This document shows, piece after piece, positions 6,504-15,143 of a DNA stretch of 44,904 bases. Origin of the DNA: Dethiobacter sp. (lineage in GTDB: Bacteria > Bacillota > Dethiobacteria > DTU022 > UBA8154). The notes beneath the pieces are model-generated. The model had not been told where the DNA came from, did no database searches, and worked only from the letters and a program-made list of their open reading frames with translations. A program made the position numbers and the translations under genes. Location of the stretch: contig DYEO01000011.1 of the NCBI GenBank assembly GCA_020725665.1, positions 1-44,904 on the forward strand, given 5' to 3'. Position 1 is the first letter of the stretch, and each line of letters begins with the position of its first letter.

Positions 6504-9107
6504 CTAGGGGAGAATTTGGGACAAGGGACCTGTCCCCTTGTCCCAAATTTCCAGGATGCTGCCGTTAAATACGGCGATTTCGCTGCCTGTGGGAGACCAG
6601 GAAAAATAACCGTCTATTGAAGGTGTGATAAGCTGATAGCCTGTTTCCTCTCCTGTAGAAATGACCCAGAGGCTTTGCCCGTCTGCCCCATAGAACGTAA
6701 GTGCCAGGAAATTGCCGCAGGGCGAAGCTTGCAAGGAACCCACCCTTTCCAGGCGGGGATAGCCCTCAAAGCCGGACAGATGCTTTTTGCGCAGCAGGTT
6801 GCCGTTTACATCCCGGATTTCCAGGACAGAGATCCCGTCCTGCCCGCTTGCGATGGCTACGGCAACCCCTGTTCCCGGCAACCAGGCATATTGAGGATAA
6901 TAGTCCAGGGAGTAATCCCCCACATCGATTTTTTCCCCGGACTGGTGCAGCATCCACCAGGAGAAAAGGTCATCCCAGCCCGCAACCACGCCCAGCACCT
7001 GGCCGGGGATGAGCCAGTCATAAAAAACATAGTAGTCAGGATCACCGACCAGCTCTTCTCTTTCCCCAGGGTTGTCAACGTTTATGCGGGTCAGGACCTG
7101 CGGACTGGGAGCGCCGTCTCCCCCTTCCCGGCCGCTGTCCCGGCCGTAGAGAAGATGCTTGCTGTCGGGATACCAGAAAGGCCGGTGGTCCCCTTTGCCC
7201 TCGCTGATTTGCCGGGGTGGGCCGCCGCTCGTTTCTACCACCCAGATCCCGTTACCGCTATAAGCAATACGCTTACCGTCAGGGCTGAGAGAAGGAAAAC
7301 GGGCACCGTCGGCAAGGAGGCTTTCTTCGCTCCCGTCCCATTTCACCTTTTTTAACAAACCTTCACGATAATCGCTGCAATAAATCCACTCGCTGTCATG
7401 GGACCAGAACAGGAATTCTGCAGGTTGGTCTTCAAGCCTTGTTATTTTTCCCCTTTCACGGTCAACAATGAGCAAATCCTGCCGGGAATGAGGTTCATAG
7501 ATAAAAATATTTACTGCCAGGCGCTTTCCATCAGGGGACCATAGCACGCCGGGACCGCCAATGCCGTATTTTTCACCCGGCCGGCTGAAATCCCAGGAGA
7601 CGGCAGCATCCCTCTTCTCCGACAGTGCTTCGTATAACAAAAGCCGGCGCAGGGCATCGGGCTGTCCGGGGAGTATGACTAATACCTTTTCCATCTGCGC
7701 CGCGGCAAAACGAAAATCAGTGGCAGCAATTTCGGCATACATTCCCTCCAGGTAGATGCCATAAGGGTTCTCCTCTTCCAGTTCCAGGCCGCGCCGGATA
7801 TGTGCACCGATTTCCTGCAGCACAGCCGTCAGGCGTTCTTTTTCTGCTGCAGGCATGGGCATAAGCAGCCGCTGCGCCGACAGGCTTTCAAGCTCCATTA
7901 ATTCCCCTGCCCGTTTAAAGTGTAAACCCGCTGCCCGGTGGTCACCGGGGGCAGCCGGGGCTATTTTTTCTGCAATATTTAATGCCGGCAGGAACAATTC
8001 AGCCAGTTTCCACCAGTAGTTTCCGTTGCCCGGGTTAATTTCAACCAGCCGCTGCCAGGCATAACGGTCCATCTCGTCCCGCGGACTTTCTTCAAGATAG
8101 GCTGCCAGAACAGCGGCAGTTTCCCTGAGCAGGTCTTTCTTCCCCTGCTGTTCGGCAAGATAGGATGCCTGCAAAAGGCTCCACAGGACATAGTAATTAC
8201 TTTCTTCTGCCTTAATGCGTGCCTGGGCCAGTTTCAACCAGAAAAGGGGATCGAACTGCACGGTAAACCCGCCGGAAACAAGTATCTCCTCGTAAGATTG
8301 TGCGGCCTCACACCATCTGCCGGCATTCTCCACATCCTTTACACGCTCCAGCTTTTCCCGGTATACTGAGTCATGCGGCGGAGCTTTTTCGTTAAGCACG
8401 GTGATGAGCTGCGACAGTTCTGCAAGCTCCGGGGACGGATCCAGCCTGATGATCACAACCTCACCGCTACGGCTGTAACCCTGGATGTCAAACATGGAGG
8501 GGTTAAGACGTCGTTCGTCCGGTAAACCGTGAGCCGTGGTAATCAGCCACGCCGGCGCTCCGTCAAGGGGCGGGGCCAGGTAGACGGCGTTGAGTTGGAG
8601 CAGCAGGGATTCGGGAAAACCGCTGTTTACTCCAGCCACCCATTGCGGTTCGTGATTGCCGGTGGGACCGTAGTAGAAGCACAGCCCGGGGCGGCCCTTC
8701 AGTTTTTCAATACCCTGCTGCAGCCAGATTTCATACCAGGGCCCGCGTGCCGCAACCTCACCCTTGCCCTGCAGGATTATCTTTTTTACGAGGGATGCAG
8801 CTTCCAGCCATTCCGCCGATTTGTAAGCCACATAGGCGCAGGGTTCCACCCCGTCCATCAGCCAGACGAACTGGGGGTTGTTGAGATCCACATTGTTTTT
8901 TATCGGAGGCAACCAGGCGGCAAAGGAAGGGAGGAGCAGTTCCAGCAGCAGCGGTTCTTCCTGTACGTTAAAAAATTCGGGTTCGCCGTTCGCTTCTCCG
9001 GATACAAATGTATTGTTGTTATGCGGATGCTCATTGCCCGGCGCTGCACATGCGGAAAAAAACAAAACGGTGCAAAGAAGAAGCGTTATAATCACTTTAC
9101 GGTACAC
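6504..9107 (-). CDS. Lipoprotein with TolB-like beta-propeller
   Basis: 867 residues. GTG 9107 is chosen because AGGAGG sits 9 bases upstream and the product then opens with a clean lipoprotein signal (VYRKVIITLLLCTVLFFSAC; lipobox FSAC). The middle (~250-530) looks like helical repeats of the TPR type. The C-terminal ~330 residues carry repeated LSPDGKRIAYSG, WSPDGKRLAVN and WYPDSKHLLYG blades of a TolB/WD40-like propeller. It is probably an anchored extracytoplasmic protein that binds ligands or proteins; no enzyme motif is seen. The last ~15 residues (WDKGTGPLSQILP) come from a palindromic repeat. The lipoprotein gene upstream ends 14 bases before the start. Confidence 0.85.
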   Translation of the reverse strand: MYRKVIITLLLCTVLFFSACAAPGNEHPHNNNTFVSGEANGEPEFFNVQEEPLLLELLLPSFAAWLPPIKNNVDLNNPQFVWLMDGVEPCAYVAYKSAEWLEAASLVKKIILQGKGEVAARGPWYEIWLQQGIEKLKGRPGLCFYYGPTGNHEPQWVAGVNSGFPESLLLQLNAVYLAPPLDGAPAWLITTAHGLPDERRLNPSMFDIQGYSRSGEVVIIRLDPSPELAELSQLITVLNEKAPPHDSVYREKLERVKDVENAGRWCEAAQSYEEILVSGGFTVQFDPLFWLKLAQARIKAEESNYYVLWSLLQASYLAEQQGKKDLLRETAAVLAAYLEESPRDEMDRYAWQRLVEINPGNGNYWWKLAELFLPALNIAEKIAPAAPGDHRAAGLHFKRAGELMELESLSAQRLLMPMPAAEKERLTAVLQEIGAHIRRGLELEEENPYGIYLEGMYAEIAATDFRFAAAQMEKVLVILPGQPDALRRLLLYEALSEKRDAAVSWDFSRPGEKYGIGGPGVLWSPDGKRLAVNIFIYEPHSRQDLLIVDRERGKITRLEDQPAEFLFWSHDSEWIYCSDYREGLLKKVKWDGSEESLLADGARFPSLSPDGKRIAYSGNGIWVVETSGGPPRQISEGKGDHRPFWYPDSKHLLYGRDSGREGGDGAPSPQVLTRINVDNPGEREELVGDPDYYVFYDWLIPGQVLGVVAGWDDLFSWWMLHQSGEKIDVGDYSLDYYPQYAWLPGTGVAVAIASGQDGISVLEIRDVNGNLLRKKHLSGFEGYPRLERVGSLQASPCGNFLALTFYGADGQSLWVISTGEETGYQLITPSIDGYFSWSPTGSEIAVFNGSILEIWDKGTGPLSQILP
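6515..6547. repeat. GGGACAAGG palindrome, copy 2, coding
   Basis: TTTGGGACAAGGG and CCCTTGTCCCAAA are paired arms around ACCTGTC. On the minus strand it is translated as the C-terminal WDKGTGPLSQ of the gene ending at 6504. The same peptide ends the gene at 10910. Confidence 0.85.
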
Positions 9108-9120
9108 TATCAAGTGCCTC

Positions 9121-9687
9121 CTAATCTGCAATGCGATAGGCGTCAATAAACAGTTGAAACTCATTTTTGCTTAGTAAGAATAACGTCTCTTTTTGTTTTA
9201 GCTCATCTTCAGCAATTTCACCAACCTCGTATTGCTTTCTTGCCAGTTCCAGTTCCAGCTTTTTAATCAGGTAATCCTGTTTTCGCAAGGTTCCCTCCAG
9301 GGAGTTCATCCAGTTATGAAACCCCAGGTATTGCATTTCCCAGCTTGTATTGCCGATTTCTTCCAATTCCCTTTGCGTAAGTTTGCCCTTGCTTTTTTCT
9401 GTAAGCTCCTTGAAACTCTCCAAAGCATCTTTGACCTGTTGTACCCTGAAAAGGGAATCCGTTAAGGTAAAAATCTCGTCTAAAGACTGGTTATCCCGTA
9501 AGTTGCTGAGATCAATGTCACTTTCATAAACTATTTCTATTTCCCCGGCAGGCGATTCCGTCACCGGCGCCGTTTCCTTTTTGTTTCCCGGAAGTATTGG
9601 AGAAGAGCATCCCCCCAACACGGCCGGCAGCAGGAGTATTATAATTAACAGGTTAATCAGTAAACAGAATTTTTTGCGCGATAACAT
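9121..9687 (-). CDS. Small lipoprotein, helical
   Basis: About 188 residues from ATG 9687, preceded by AGGAAGGAGAAGAG. The signal peptide is RKKFCLLINLLIIILLLPAV with lipobox LGGC. The mature part is highly charged and probably helical/coiled coil (for example KKLELELARKQYEVGEIAEDELKQKE). I do not recognise the family. It is followed after 13 bases by the propeller lipoprotein gene, so the two are probably co-transcribed and may act together at the membrane surface. Confidence 0.8.
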   Translation of the reverse strand: MLSRKKFCLLINLLIIILLLPAVLGGCSSPILPGNKKETAPVTESPAGEIEIVYESDIDLSNLRDNQSLDEIFTLTDSLFRVQQVKDALESFKELTEKSKGKLTQRELEEIGNTSWEMQYLGFHNWMNSLEGTLRKQDYLIKKLELELARKQYEVGEIAEDELKQKETLFLLSKNEFQLFIDAYRIAD

Positions 9688-9763
9688 ATTTAACTCTTCT
9701 CCTTCCTGATTAATCATGCAAGCAGGAGGTAAAATAATAGAGTTTAACTAAATAATAACCAAT

Positions 9764-9859
9764 GAAAGAAAGAAAGAAAGAAAGAAAGAAACAAAGTAAC
9801 AAAGTAACAAAGTAACAAAGTAACAAAGTAACAAAGTAACAAAGTAACAAACAAAGGGG
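9764..9859. repeat. Tandem GAAA and octamer repeats in a 5' leader
   Basis: About seven GAAA units (9764-9791) are followed by seven perfect copies of CAAAGTAA (9792-9847). Directly after comes AAAGGGGA, the likely ribosome site for the gene at 9867. Perfect tandem units of 4 and 8 bp are prone to slippage; because they lie outside the coding region a change in number would alter leader or promoter spacing, not the frame. Confidence 0.95.
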
Positions 9860-9866
9860 ATTACCC

Positions 9867-10067
9867 GTGGTACAGGAAAGCATGATTAATGAAATCATGA
9901 GTTTTTTGGGGCAGCACCATGAATCCACGGCAAGCATCGCCGTTTTCCGGCGCATTTTGGGATCATACCCCGGAGAAATCAACCGGGAAACTTTGGCCCA
10001 ATTGCAGGATAAATTGCAGGATGCAGATCTGGAAGAAGTAGAATCTTTATATTACATCATCAAGTAA
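9867..10067 (+). CDS. Small acidic helical protein
   Basis: 66 residues starting at GTG 9867 behind AAAGGGGA (spacing about 7). The sequence is polar, acidic and mostly helical (MINEIMSFLGQHHES at the start, DADLEEVESLYYIIK at the end). It has no cysteine pairs, signal or membrane segment, and I do not recognise a family. It stands alone on the plus strand among minus-strand genes, with the tandem-repeat tract right upstream. A GC-rich palindrome 29 bases downstream may terminate it. Confidence 0.65.
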   Translation: MVQESMINEIMSFLGQHHESTASIAVFRRILGSYPGEINRETLAQLQDKLQDADLEEVESLYYIIK

Positions 10068-10095
10068 AGATATTTCAAAAAACCTGCACCTGTTG

Positions 10096-10117
10096 GGGCG
10101 GCCGCCCACGGCCGCCC
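10096..10117. repeat. GC-rich palindrome GGGCGGCCG
   Basis: GGGCGGCCG (10096-10104), CCCA, CGGCCGCCC (10109-10117). It lies between the convergent genes ending at 10067 and 10130. It is the same element as 16295-16316 (reverse complement) and related to 27581 and 42185. Confidence 0.85.
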
Positions 10118-10129
10118 GCAGAGATCATA

Positions 10130-10612
10130 TTATTCTTCGCCCTGGACAGCTTTACGGGCTTCATCCCTTGCCAGGCGGCGCTGGAAGTATATAAAAACCG
10201 GTAAAGGAACCACAATCCAACCAAGACTTTTAACAAGAGAGTTTTTAGCTCTCTCCAGCTGGCTTTGCTTATGTGACATGGCCATGGCATTGTACAATTC
10301 CCTTAACTGTGTTTCCGATAGTTTTTCCGGTTCCGAAACCTGGCTGTCTGTATAAGGCCTTTCCAACCTGTTATGCCTGCTGAATTCCTCAAAAGACTGG
10401 TAGTACGGCGCAGGCGCGGCGATATCCGCAAGAGCCATAAATACGGCAACGCTGCCGCCGATGGTCATCATTAATGTAGCAAACAACACCAGGTAAACGT
10501 AAACTTTTTTAATCATTTCTTCCCCCCCTTTTTTTGACTCAACCTTAATTCCCGCAATTAGCAGAACAACCAATGTGATAAGCAATGCAGGTATAATTAA
10601 AGAGAATGCCAT
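10130..10612 (-). CDS. Small membrane protein, three predicted TM segments
   Basis: 160 residues from ATG 10612 with AAAGGAGGT upstream. Hydrophobic segments lie at about 3-21, 35-63 and 130-145; between the last two is a polar loop rich in Glu, Ser and Gln. The second segment (VYVYLVLFATLMMTIGGSVA) faintly resembles DUF5671-type proteins, but I would not assign it. It has no catalytic motif. A hairpin-repeat pair separates it from the DUF1287 gene upstream. Confidence 0.7.
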   Translation of the reverse strand: MAFSLIIPALLITLVVLLIAGIKVESKKGGEEMIKKVYVYLVLFATLMMTIGGSVAVFMALADIAAPAPYYQSFEEFSRHNRLERPYTDSQVSEPEKLSETQLRELYNAMAMSHKQSQLERAKNSLVKSLGWIVVPLPVFIYFQRRLARDEARKAVQGEE

Positions 10613-10738
10613 TTTTTACCTCCTTTCTGTATAAAACGGCTCTTTGTGCCCAGGTTCTTCCCGGTACCTGATATATATGCGGTACTTGATATATTTATAT
10701 AGACGATGCATAAGCTTAGATGGTTCCCGGTGCTGCGT

Positions 10739-10764
10739 GGGACGGGGGACAGGTCCCTTGTCCC
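10739..10764. repeat. GGGAC...GTCCC palindromic repeat, copy 3
   Basis: GGGACGGGGGACAGGTCCC followed by TTGTCCC. It forms an inverted pair with the copy at 10921, 156 bases away, as copies 1 and 2 do at 6426/6515. Confidence 0.8.
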
Positions 10765-10909
10765 AATGTTGCTCAGGTTTCTTAAACGCTGCAAAGGCCC
10801 TGGCCTATTGATAATCACAAATATACAACAGTCACAAGTCACAAATATACAACGCGACTAAACAATAGAAAGATGCTTTTAAAAACCGGGCTGATTTCGT
10901 CTAACATTG

Positions 10910-11707
10910 TTAAGGAGCGTTTTGGGACAAGGGACCTGTCCCCTTGTCCCACCGGAAATGTCCGGTAATTTCCCAGCGCAGCAGGCAGTCCTCTTCCCTG
11001 GTTAAGCCGGCGTTGTGTATAACCAGGGGTACTCCATCCCTGCGAGTCCGGTCACTGATAATGCCGCAGTGATCCCGTCCATCGGGAAATTTCCAGTAGA
11101 CTACATCCCCCCACTGCCACTGGTCCAGGTTTTCTTCCACTTCCAGCGTCAACGGGATGCCATGATGCTCGAAAAAGCGCATCTGGTTGGGAACACGGCG
11201 GTGATCGATATTGGGGTCGGGCCTGCTCAGCCCCCAGCGCTGCGGATAAAGGTGAAAATTTTCCTTCATATCCTCGTGGATCAGCTGTTGCAAGTCGATG
11301 CCCGCATTGCGGAAAGCACGTACCACCACATCGGTGCAGGCTCCATAATCAGGGGAGACATCGCCGCCGGGATAACTGATGACAGCATAGGAGGCATCAT
11401 AACGGGTACCGTTTTTTACCTCCCGGCGGGCCCCCAGCAAGATCAGGTCCGGGGTTGTCAGGTCTTCTTCCGGAATCTCTTCCACCGGCGAATAATTACT
11501 TATGCCAGGCACTATGCGCAAGGCGATTTCAGGAACAGACAAAGGAAGCGGCATATTGTACTGCTCCCAGTTCTGTCGCACCTCCCCGTAAAGCCGGTGT
11601 ATCTGCCGCACCTCTCTGTAAATTTTCACGGTTATAAGAACAATGGCAGTTAAAATTATGAATGTAAAAATTAGCGTTTTAAAAATTGTGCTTTTCTTTG
11701 TGCTCAT
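10910..11707 (-). CDS. DUF1287 family exported protein
   Basis: About 265 residues from ATG 11707, chosen for GGAG about 10 bases upstream; a longer reading exists but adds a basic tail without a ribosome site. There is an N-terminal membrane anchor (TLIFTFIILTAIVLI). The remainder carries the DUF1287 pattern: YDASYAVISYPGGDVSPDYGACTDVVVRAFRNAG, then GLSRPDPNIDHRRVPN and DHCGIISDR. The conserved Cys and His suggest an NlpC/P60-like papain fold, likely acting on the cell wall; the family has no settled function. The C-terminus WDKGTGPLSQNAP derives from a palindromic repeat. Confidence 0.85.
   Translation of the reverse strand: MSTKKSTIFKTLIFTFIILTAIVLITVKIYREVRQIHRLYGEVRQNWEQYNMPLPLSVPEIALRIVPGISNYSPVEEIPEEDLTTPDLILLGARREVKNGTRYDASYAVISYPGGDVSPDYGACTDVVVRAFRNAGIDLQQLIHEDMKENFHLYPQRWGLSRPDPNIDHRRVPNQMRFFEHHGIPLTLEVEENLDQWQWGDVVYWKFPDGRDHCGIISDRTRRDGVPLVIHNAGLTREEDCLLRWEITGHFRWDKGTGPLSQNAP
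10921..10951. repeat. GGGACAAGG palindrome, copy 4, coding
   Basis: GGGACAAGGGACCTGTCCCC followed by TTGTCCC. On the minus strand it encodes the WDKGTGPLSQ tail of the DUF1287 protein, in the same frame as in the gene ending at 6504. Confidence 0.85.
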
Positions 11708-11726
11708 TTTGATAATGCTCCGCCTT

Positions 11727-11990
11727 CTATGGCGCCCTGTCCACATCCCCGGCAAACCATTGGATTCTTCCGCATTTTAAGCATGCAAGTATTGTAGCCG
11801 ATTTGTTAAGCCAGTCCAGGTTTAAGAAAGTAGCCACGGCCGTATTGAGTTGGGCTGCGCCTTTCTCAAAGGTGTCATTTTGGCAGTGAGGACAGCTTAT
11901 AGCAATACCCCCCGCCCTGTACCTTTTTGTATCAGGTGAAGCAGCCGCCGCTTTAACACCTCTTTTTAAAGCATGGAACAAGCCTGCCAT
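11727..11990 (-). CDS. Small zinc-ribbon protein
   Basis: 87 residues with two CxxC pairs, CPHC at about 32-35 and CLKC at about 70-73, typical of a zinc ribbon. A run of Gs lies before the ATG at 11990. The stop is 19 bases before the DUF1287 start, so the two may be co-transcribed. Its role is unknown; such ribbons bind nucleic acid or protein. Confidence 0.72.
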   Translation of the reverse strand: MAGLFHALKRGVKAAAASPDTKRYRAGGIAISCPHCQNDTFEKGAAQLNTAVATFLNLDWLNKSATILACLKCGRIQWFAGDVDRAP

Positions 11991-12151
11991 TTAACTACCC
12001 CCCCCTTGCTTCGTTTTTTAATAACCATTAATATTGCAAACTAAAAAAGAGAGCATCTTCATACCTTAATAATGAACGATTGGATCAGCCTTATGGTTCT
12101 CTGGTTCTCGCCGGCAGGAAAAATCATCCGCCAAAGGAAGGTGGGATGAAA

Positions 12152-12192
12152 CATATTTGGGACAAGGGACCTGTCCCCTTGTCCCAAATATG
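12152..12192. repeat. GGGACAAGG palindrome, copy 5, long arms
   Basis: Perfect 17-bp arms CATATTTGGGACAAGGG (12152-12168) and its reverse complement (12176-12192) around a 7-base ACCTGTC loop. The right arm ends directly at the tex stop (12193). Copy 2 also has arms extended by its own flanks, meaning the flanking bases are symmetric too. Confidence 0.9.
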
Positions 12193-14346
12193 CTATATCT
12201 TTGCTGCTTTACTTAATGATAAAGCGATGCGTTTTTTGGCCACGTCTACGGACAAGACCTTCACATTGACCACGTCTCCCACTTTAACCACGTCCAGGGG
12301 GTGTTTGACGAAGCGGTCCGAGAGCTCCGAGATGTGGACGAGACCGTCCTGGTGGACGCCGATATCCACGAAGGCCCCGAAATCCACTACATTGCGTACC
12401 ACACCCTGCAGTTCCATGCCTTCCCTTAAATCTTCAAGCTGCAGAATCCCTTTCTTGAAGACGGGCCGGGGGAGATCGTCCCGGGGATCCCGGCCCGGTT
12501 TTTTAAATTCCTCAAGAATATCCTTGATGGTGGGTTCGCCAACCTGAAGGGCTGCTGCCAGCTCAGCAGTGTCTGCCTCGGGAATGGCGTCAGCCCTACC
12601 CAGGTCTTCCGGGGCAATATCGAGTACGGCCATCATTTTTTGCGCTGTGGCATAGGACTCGGGATGAACGGCGCTACGGTCCAGGTAATTGGCGGCGCCG
12701 GGAATGCGCAAAAACCCGGCGCATTGTTTATAAGCTGCAGGCCCGAGCTTGGGCACATTTTTCAGTTCAGCCCGGCTGTTAAAGGGGCCGTTTTCTTCAC
12801 GATAAGTCAGGATATTGAGCGCCACTGTCCTATTAATACCTGCCACATGTTCCAGCAGGGCCGGTGATGCCGTGTTCAGGTCAACCCCCACCTGGTTGAC
12901 ACAGGATTCCACCACACCGTTCAAAGCCTCGGCCAGGTTTTTTTGGTTGACATCGTGCTGGTACTGGCCCACGCCGATGGAACGGGGATCGATTTTAACG
13001 AGTTCGGCCATGGCATCCTGCACGCGTCGCGCCAGGGAGACAGCGCTTCTTTCCGCCACATCCAGCTCGGGAAATTCTGCCTGGGCCAACTTTGAGGCGG
13101 AATAGACACTGGCGCCGGCTTCGTTGACCACTGTATACTCCAGTTCTTTTTTGTGTGTTTCCAGCACCCCGGCAATAAATGCCTCCGTCTCCCGCCCCCC
13201 GGTACCGTTGCCGATAGCTATGGCATTGAGGTCGTGTTTTTCCAGCAGGGTCAGTATGAGCCGGGTTGACTTTTCCTTTTCATTGCGGGGAGGGGTGGGG
13301 TAGATAACGGCCGTTTCCAGAAGTTTGCCCCGTTCGTCCACGCAGGCAATCTTGCAGCCGGTCCTTAACCCGGGATCGATAGCCAGGATCCGTTTGCCCT
13401 GCACCGGCGGAATCATGAGCAGGCTGCGCAGGTTTTCCCTGAAAATTTTAAGTGCCTGCACTTCCGCCCTCTGTGTCAGCTCATTGCGGATTTCCCTTTC
13501 CAGGGAAGGGAAGAGCAGTCTCTTCCAGCTGTCTTTTATGGCCTCATTAAGCTGATCTTTTGCGTTTGGTGTAAAAGCCTCCCCGATATAGAAATTCTGC
13601 AGGAGCGGCAGGACTTTTTCTTCAGGCACCTCAATTTTGACGTGGAGAAACCCTTCCTTTTCCCCCCTGTTCATGGCGAGGATGCGGTGGGGTTGCACCT
13701 TGCTGCAGGGCTCCCGGTAATCATAATACATTTCATAGGTGCTCTGCACATCGCTGCGTGCGTTTGCAGCCATAATTCCTTCTACAAAAACTGCCGCCCG
13801 TAACCTGCGGCGCAGTTTTGGTTCGTCGGAAATTATTTCGGCGATAATGTCGCGCGCTCCCTCCAGGGCAGTGGCAGGGTCGGGCACTCCTTTTTCTGTA
13901 TCGATGTAGTGCGGCGCCACTTCTTCCGGATCCGTATCGCCCCCGAGTATAAGCATGGCGAGAGGTTCCAGTCCTTTTTCCCTGGCGATGGTGGCGCGGG
14001 TCCTCTTTTTGGGCCTGAAGGGACGGTAAATGTCTTCCAACTCCGTTACATTGAGCGCCTTCCCGATGGCTTCGTCCAATTCCGGCGTCAGTACACCCTG
14101 CTCCGCCAGGAGGCGCCGGACATCGGCGCGGCGGTTTTCCAGGTTGCGGTTCAGGGCCAGTTTCTCTGAAAGGAGCCGCAACTCTTCGTCTGTCATGCCT
14201 CCCGATACTTCCTTGCGGTAGCGGGCAATAAAGGGGATGGTATTGCCCTCGTCCAGCAGGGAAACAACCCTGGCGACATGCAGGGGATCCAGGTTCAACT
14301 CTTTGGCGATACGACGGCTGATGATATCTTCCTTGTTATTGTCCAT
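12193..14346 (-). CDS. tex: Tex-family RNA-binding transcription accessory protein
   Basis: 717 residues, full length for Tex. Order: Tex_N helical region (1-190), core and YqgF/RNase-H-like domain (about 320-450, with ILAIDPGLRTGCKIACVD), helix-hairpin-helix region (about 485-560, LNTASPALLEHVAGINRTVA), and a C-terminal S1 RNA-binding domain (about 640-715, GMELQGVVRNVVDFGAFVDIGV). Tex binds nucleic acids and associates with transcription; it is a widespread housekeeping protein. The ATG at 14346 lacks a strong ribosome site. A long-armed palindrome abuts the stop. Confidence 0.95.
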   Translation of the reverse strand: MDNNKEDIISRRIAKELNLDPLHVARVVSLLDEGNTIPFIARYRKEVSGGMTDEELRLLSEKLALNRNLENRRADVRRLLAEQGVLTPELDEAIGKALNVTELEDIYRPFRPKKRTRATIAREKGLEPLAMLILGGDTDPEEVAPHYIDTEKGVPDPATALEGARDIIAEIISDEPKLRRRLRAAVFVEGIMAANARSDVQSTYEMYYDYREPCSKVQPHRILAMNRGEKEGFLHVKIEVPEEKVLPLLQNFYIGEAFTPNAKDQLNEAIKDSWKRLLFPSLEREIRNELTQRAEVQALKIFRENLRSLLMIPPVQGKRILAIDPGLRTGCKIACVDERGKLLETAVIYPTPPRNEKEKSTRLILTLLEKHDLNAIAIGNGTGGRETEAFIAGVLETHKKELEYTVVNEAGASVYSASKLAQAEFPELDVAERSAVSLARRVQDAMAELVKIDPRSIGVGQYQHDVNQKNLAEALNGVVESCVNQVGVDLNTASPALLEHVAGINRTVALNILTYREENGPFNSRAELKNVPKLGPAAYKQCAGFLRIPGAANYLDRSAVHPESYATAQKMMAVLDIAPEDLGRADAIPEADTAELAAALQVGEPTIKDILEEFKKPGRDPRDDLPRPVFKKGILQLEDLREGMELQGVVRNVVDFGAFVDIGVHQDGLVHISELSDRFVKHPLDVVKVGDVVNVKVLSVDVAKKRIALSLSKAAKI

Positions 14347-14415
14347 AACATTTACTATACACTACCGCGACGCAAGCCTCAACTATTACGGCTAATATCA
14401 GCACATTTTTTTCCT

Positions 14416-14853
14416 TTATGCATTGTTGAGCCGGCCAATAAAATACGAGGCGAACTTTTTCACCATATTTTTAATTTTTCCAATACCTAAAACTGCTTCA
14501 AACCCTGATTTGTCGATGAAAAGGAGGGACTCAATCTCACCCTCTGCACTAATGCTTTCGATATGGATGTGGGCGATGGAGTTGCGCATACAACGGATGA
14601 AGCTTGCCACCGTCCTTTGTTCCTCCCTGATATTTCCCCAGGAACGGATATCCCCATCTTCCAGGCCCAGGTCGTGGAAGTGTATATCCTTACTGCCGGA
14701 AATATGGTTGAAGTCTTTTTCCTTCGGCAGGACAATCAGGCCGAGCAGGCAGTTGATCAGGAGGGTAACACCGTACGGCCCATCATAATTATCCAGGATA
14801 TGCAAGGTACGTTCCACAAAATCTTTTTCTATGTTTTTCTGCTCCACAGCCAA
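14416..14853 (-). CDS. HEPN-like protein
   Basis: About 145 residues. TTG 14853 is preferred because GGAGGT lies 7 bases upstream; a TTG 15 bases earlier overlaps that ribosome site. The helical protein carries RNSIAH within FIRCMRNSIAHIHIES, matching the HEPN RxxxxH motif of RNA-cleaving or RNA-binding domains, and resembles the HEPN group found beside mobile elements (pEK499 p136-like). HEPN proteins are often toxins, but no antitoxin-like partner is adjacent: tex follows on one side and ssb precedes on the other. The family call is moderate. Confidence 0.68.
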   Translation of the reverse strand: MAVEQKNIEKDFVERTLHILDNYDGPYGVTLLINCLLGLIVLPKEKDFNHISGSKDIHFHDLGLEDGDIRSWGNIREEQRTVASFIRCMRNSIAHIHIESISAEGEIESLLFIDKSGFEAVLGIGKIKNMVKKFASYFIGRLNNA

Positions 14854-15059
14854 TTCAATAACCTCCAAATTGTTTTGATATAACTTGATACATCCTTTTA
14901 ATTAATATCCTTGAAACTCTAAAATATAATCTAAACGTAATTACTCAGGCATGGGTCGAAGGTCAAAGGGTCTTTTAAGTAACTTTTGACCTTGAACTTT
15001 GGACTTTAGACCGAAAGTTACATCTGAACAAAAAATTCCACCCGTTGCCAAACAAAGAA

Positions 15060-15082
15060 CCGGGAACAAAATCATCTCCCGG
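15060..15082 (-). terminator. Probable ssb terminator
   Basis: On the minus strand CCGGGA and TCCCGG pair around an 11-base loop, followed by TTCTTTGTTTGG. It lies about 60 bases past the ssb stop. The remaining gap up to the HEPN gene (14854-15059) holds only low-complexity GTCAAAGG-type repeats (about 14946-15025). Confidence 0.5.
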
Positions 15083-15143
15083 TCCATAATCTGTTCTTTT
15101 ATGTCCATTTTATAAGAGGGAGAAATTTGATCATTTTCCGTGA

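Noticed and set aside
10597..10842. 81-codon minus-strand frame
   Set aside because: Covers a hairpin repeat and the ribosome site of the gene at 10612; no protein-like features.
12080..12547. 155-codon plus-strand frame
   Set aside because: It is antisense to the tex C-terminus and starts in repeat sequence; its WDKGPVPLSQ segment comes from the palindrome read on the other strand.
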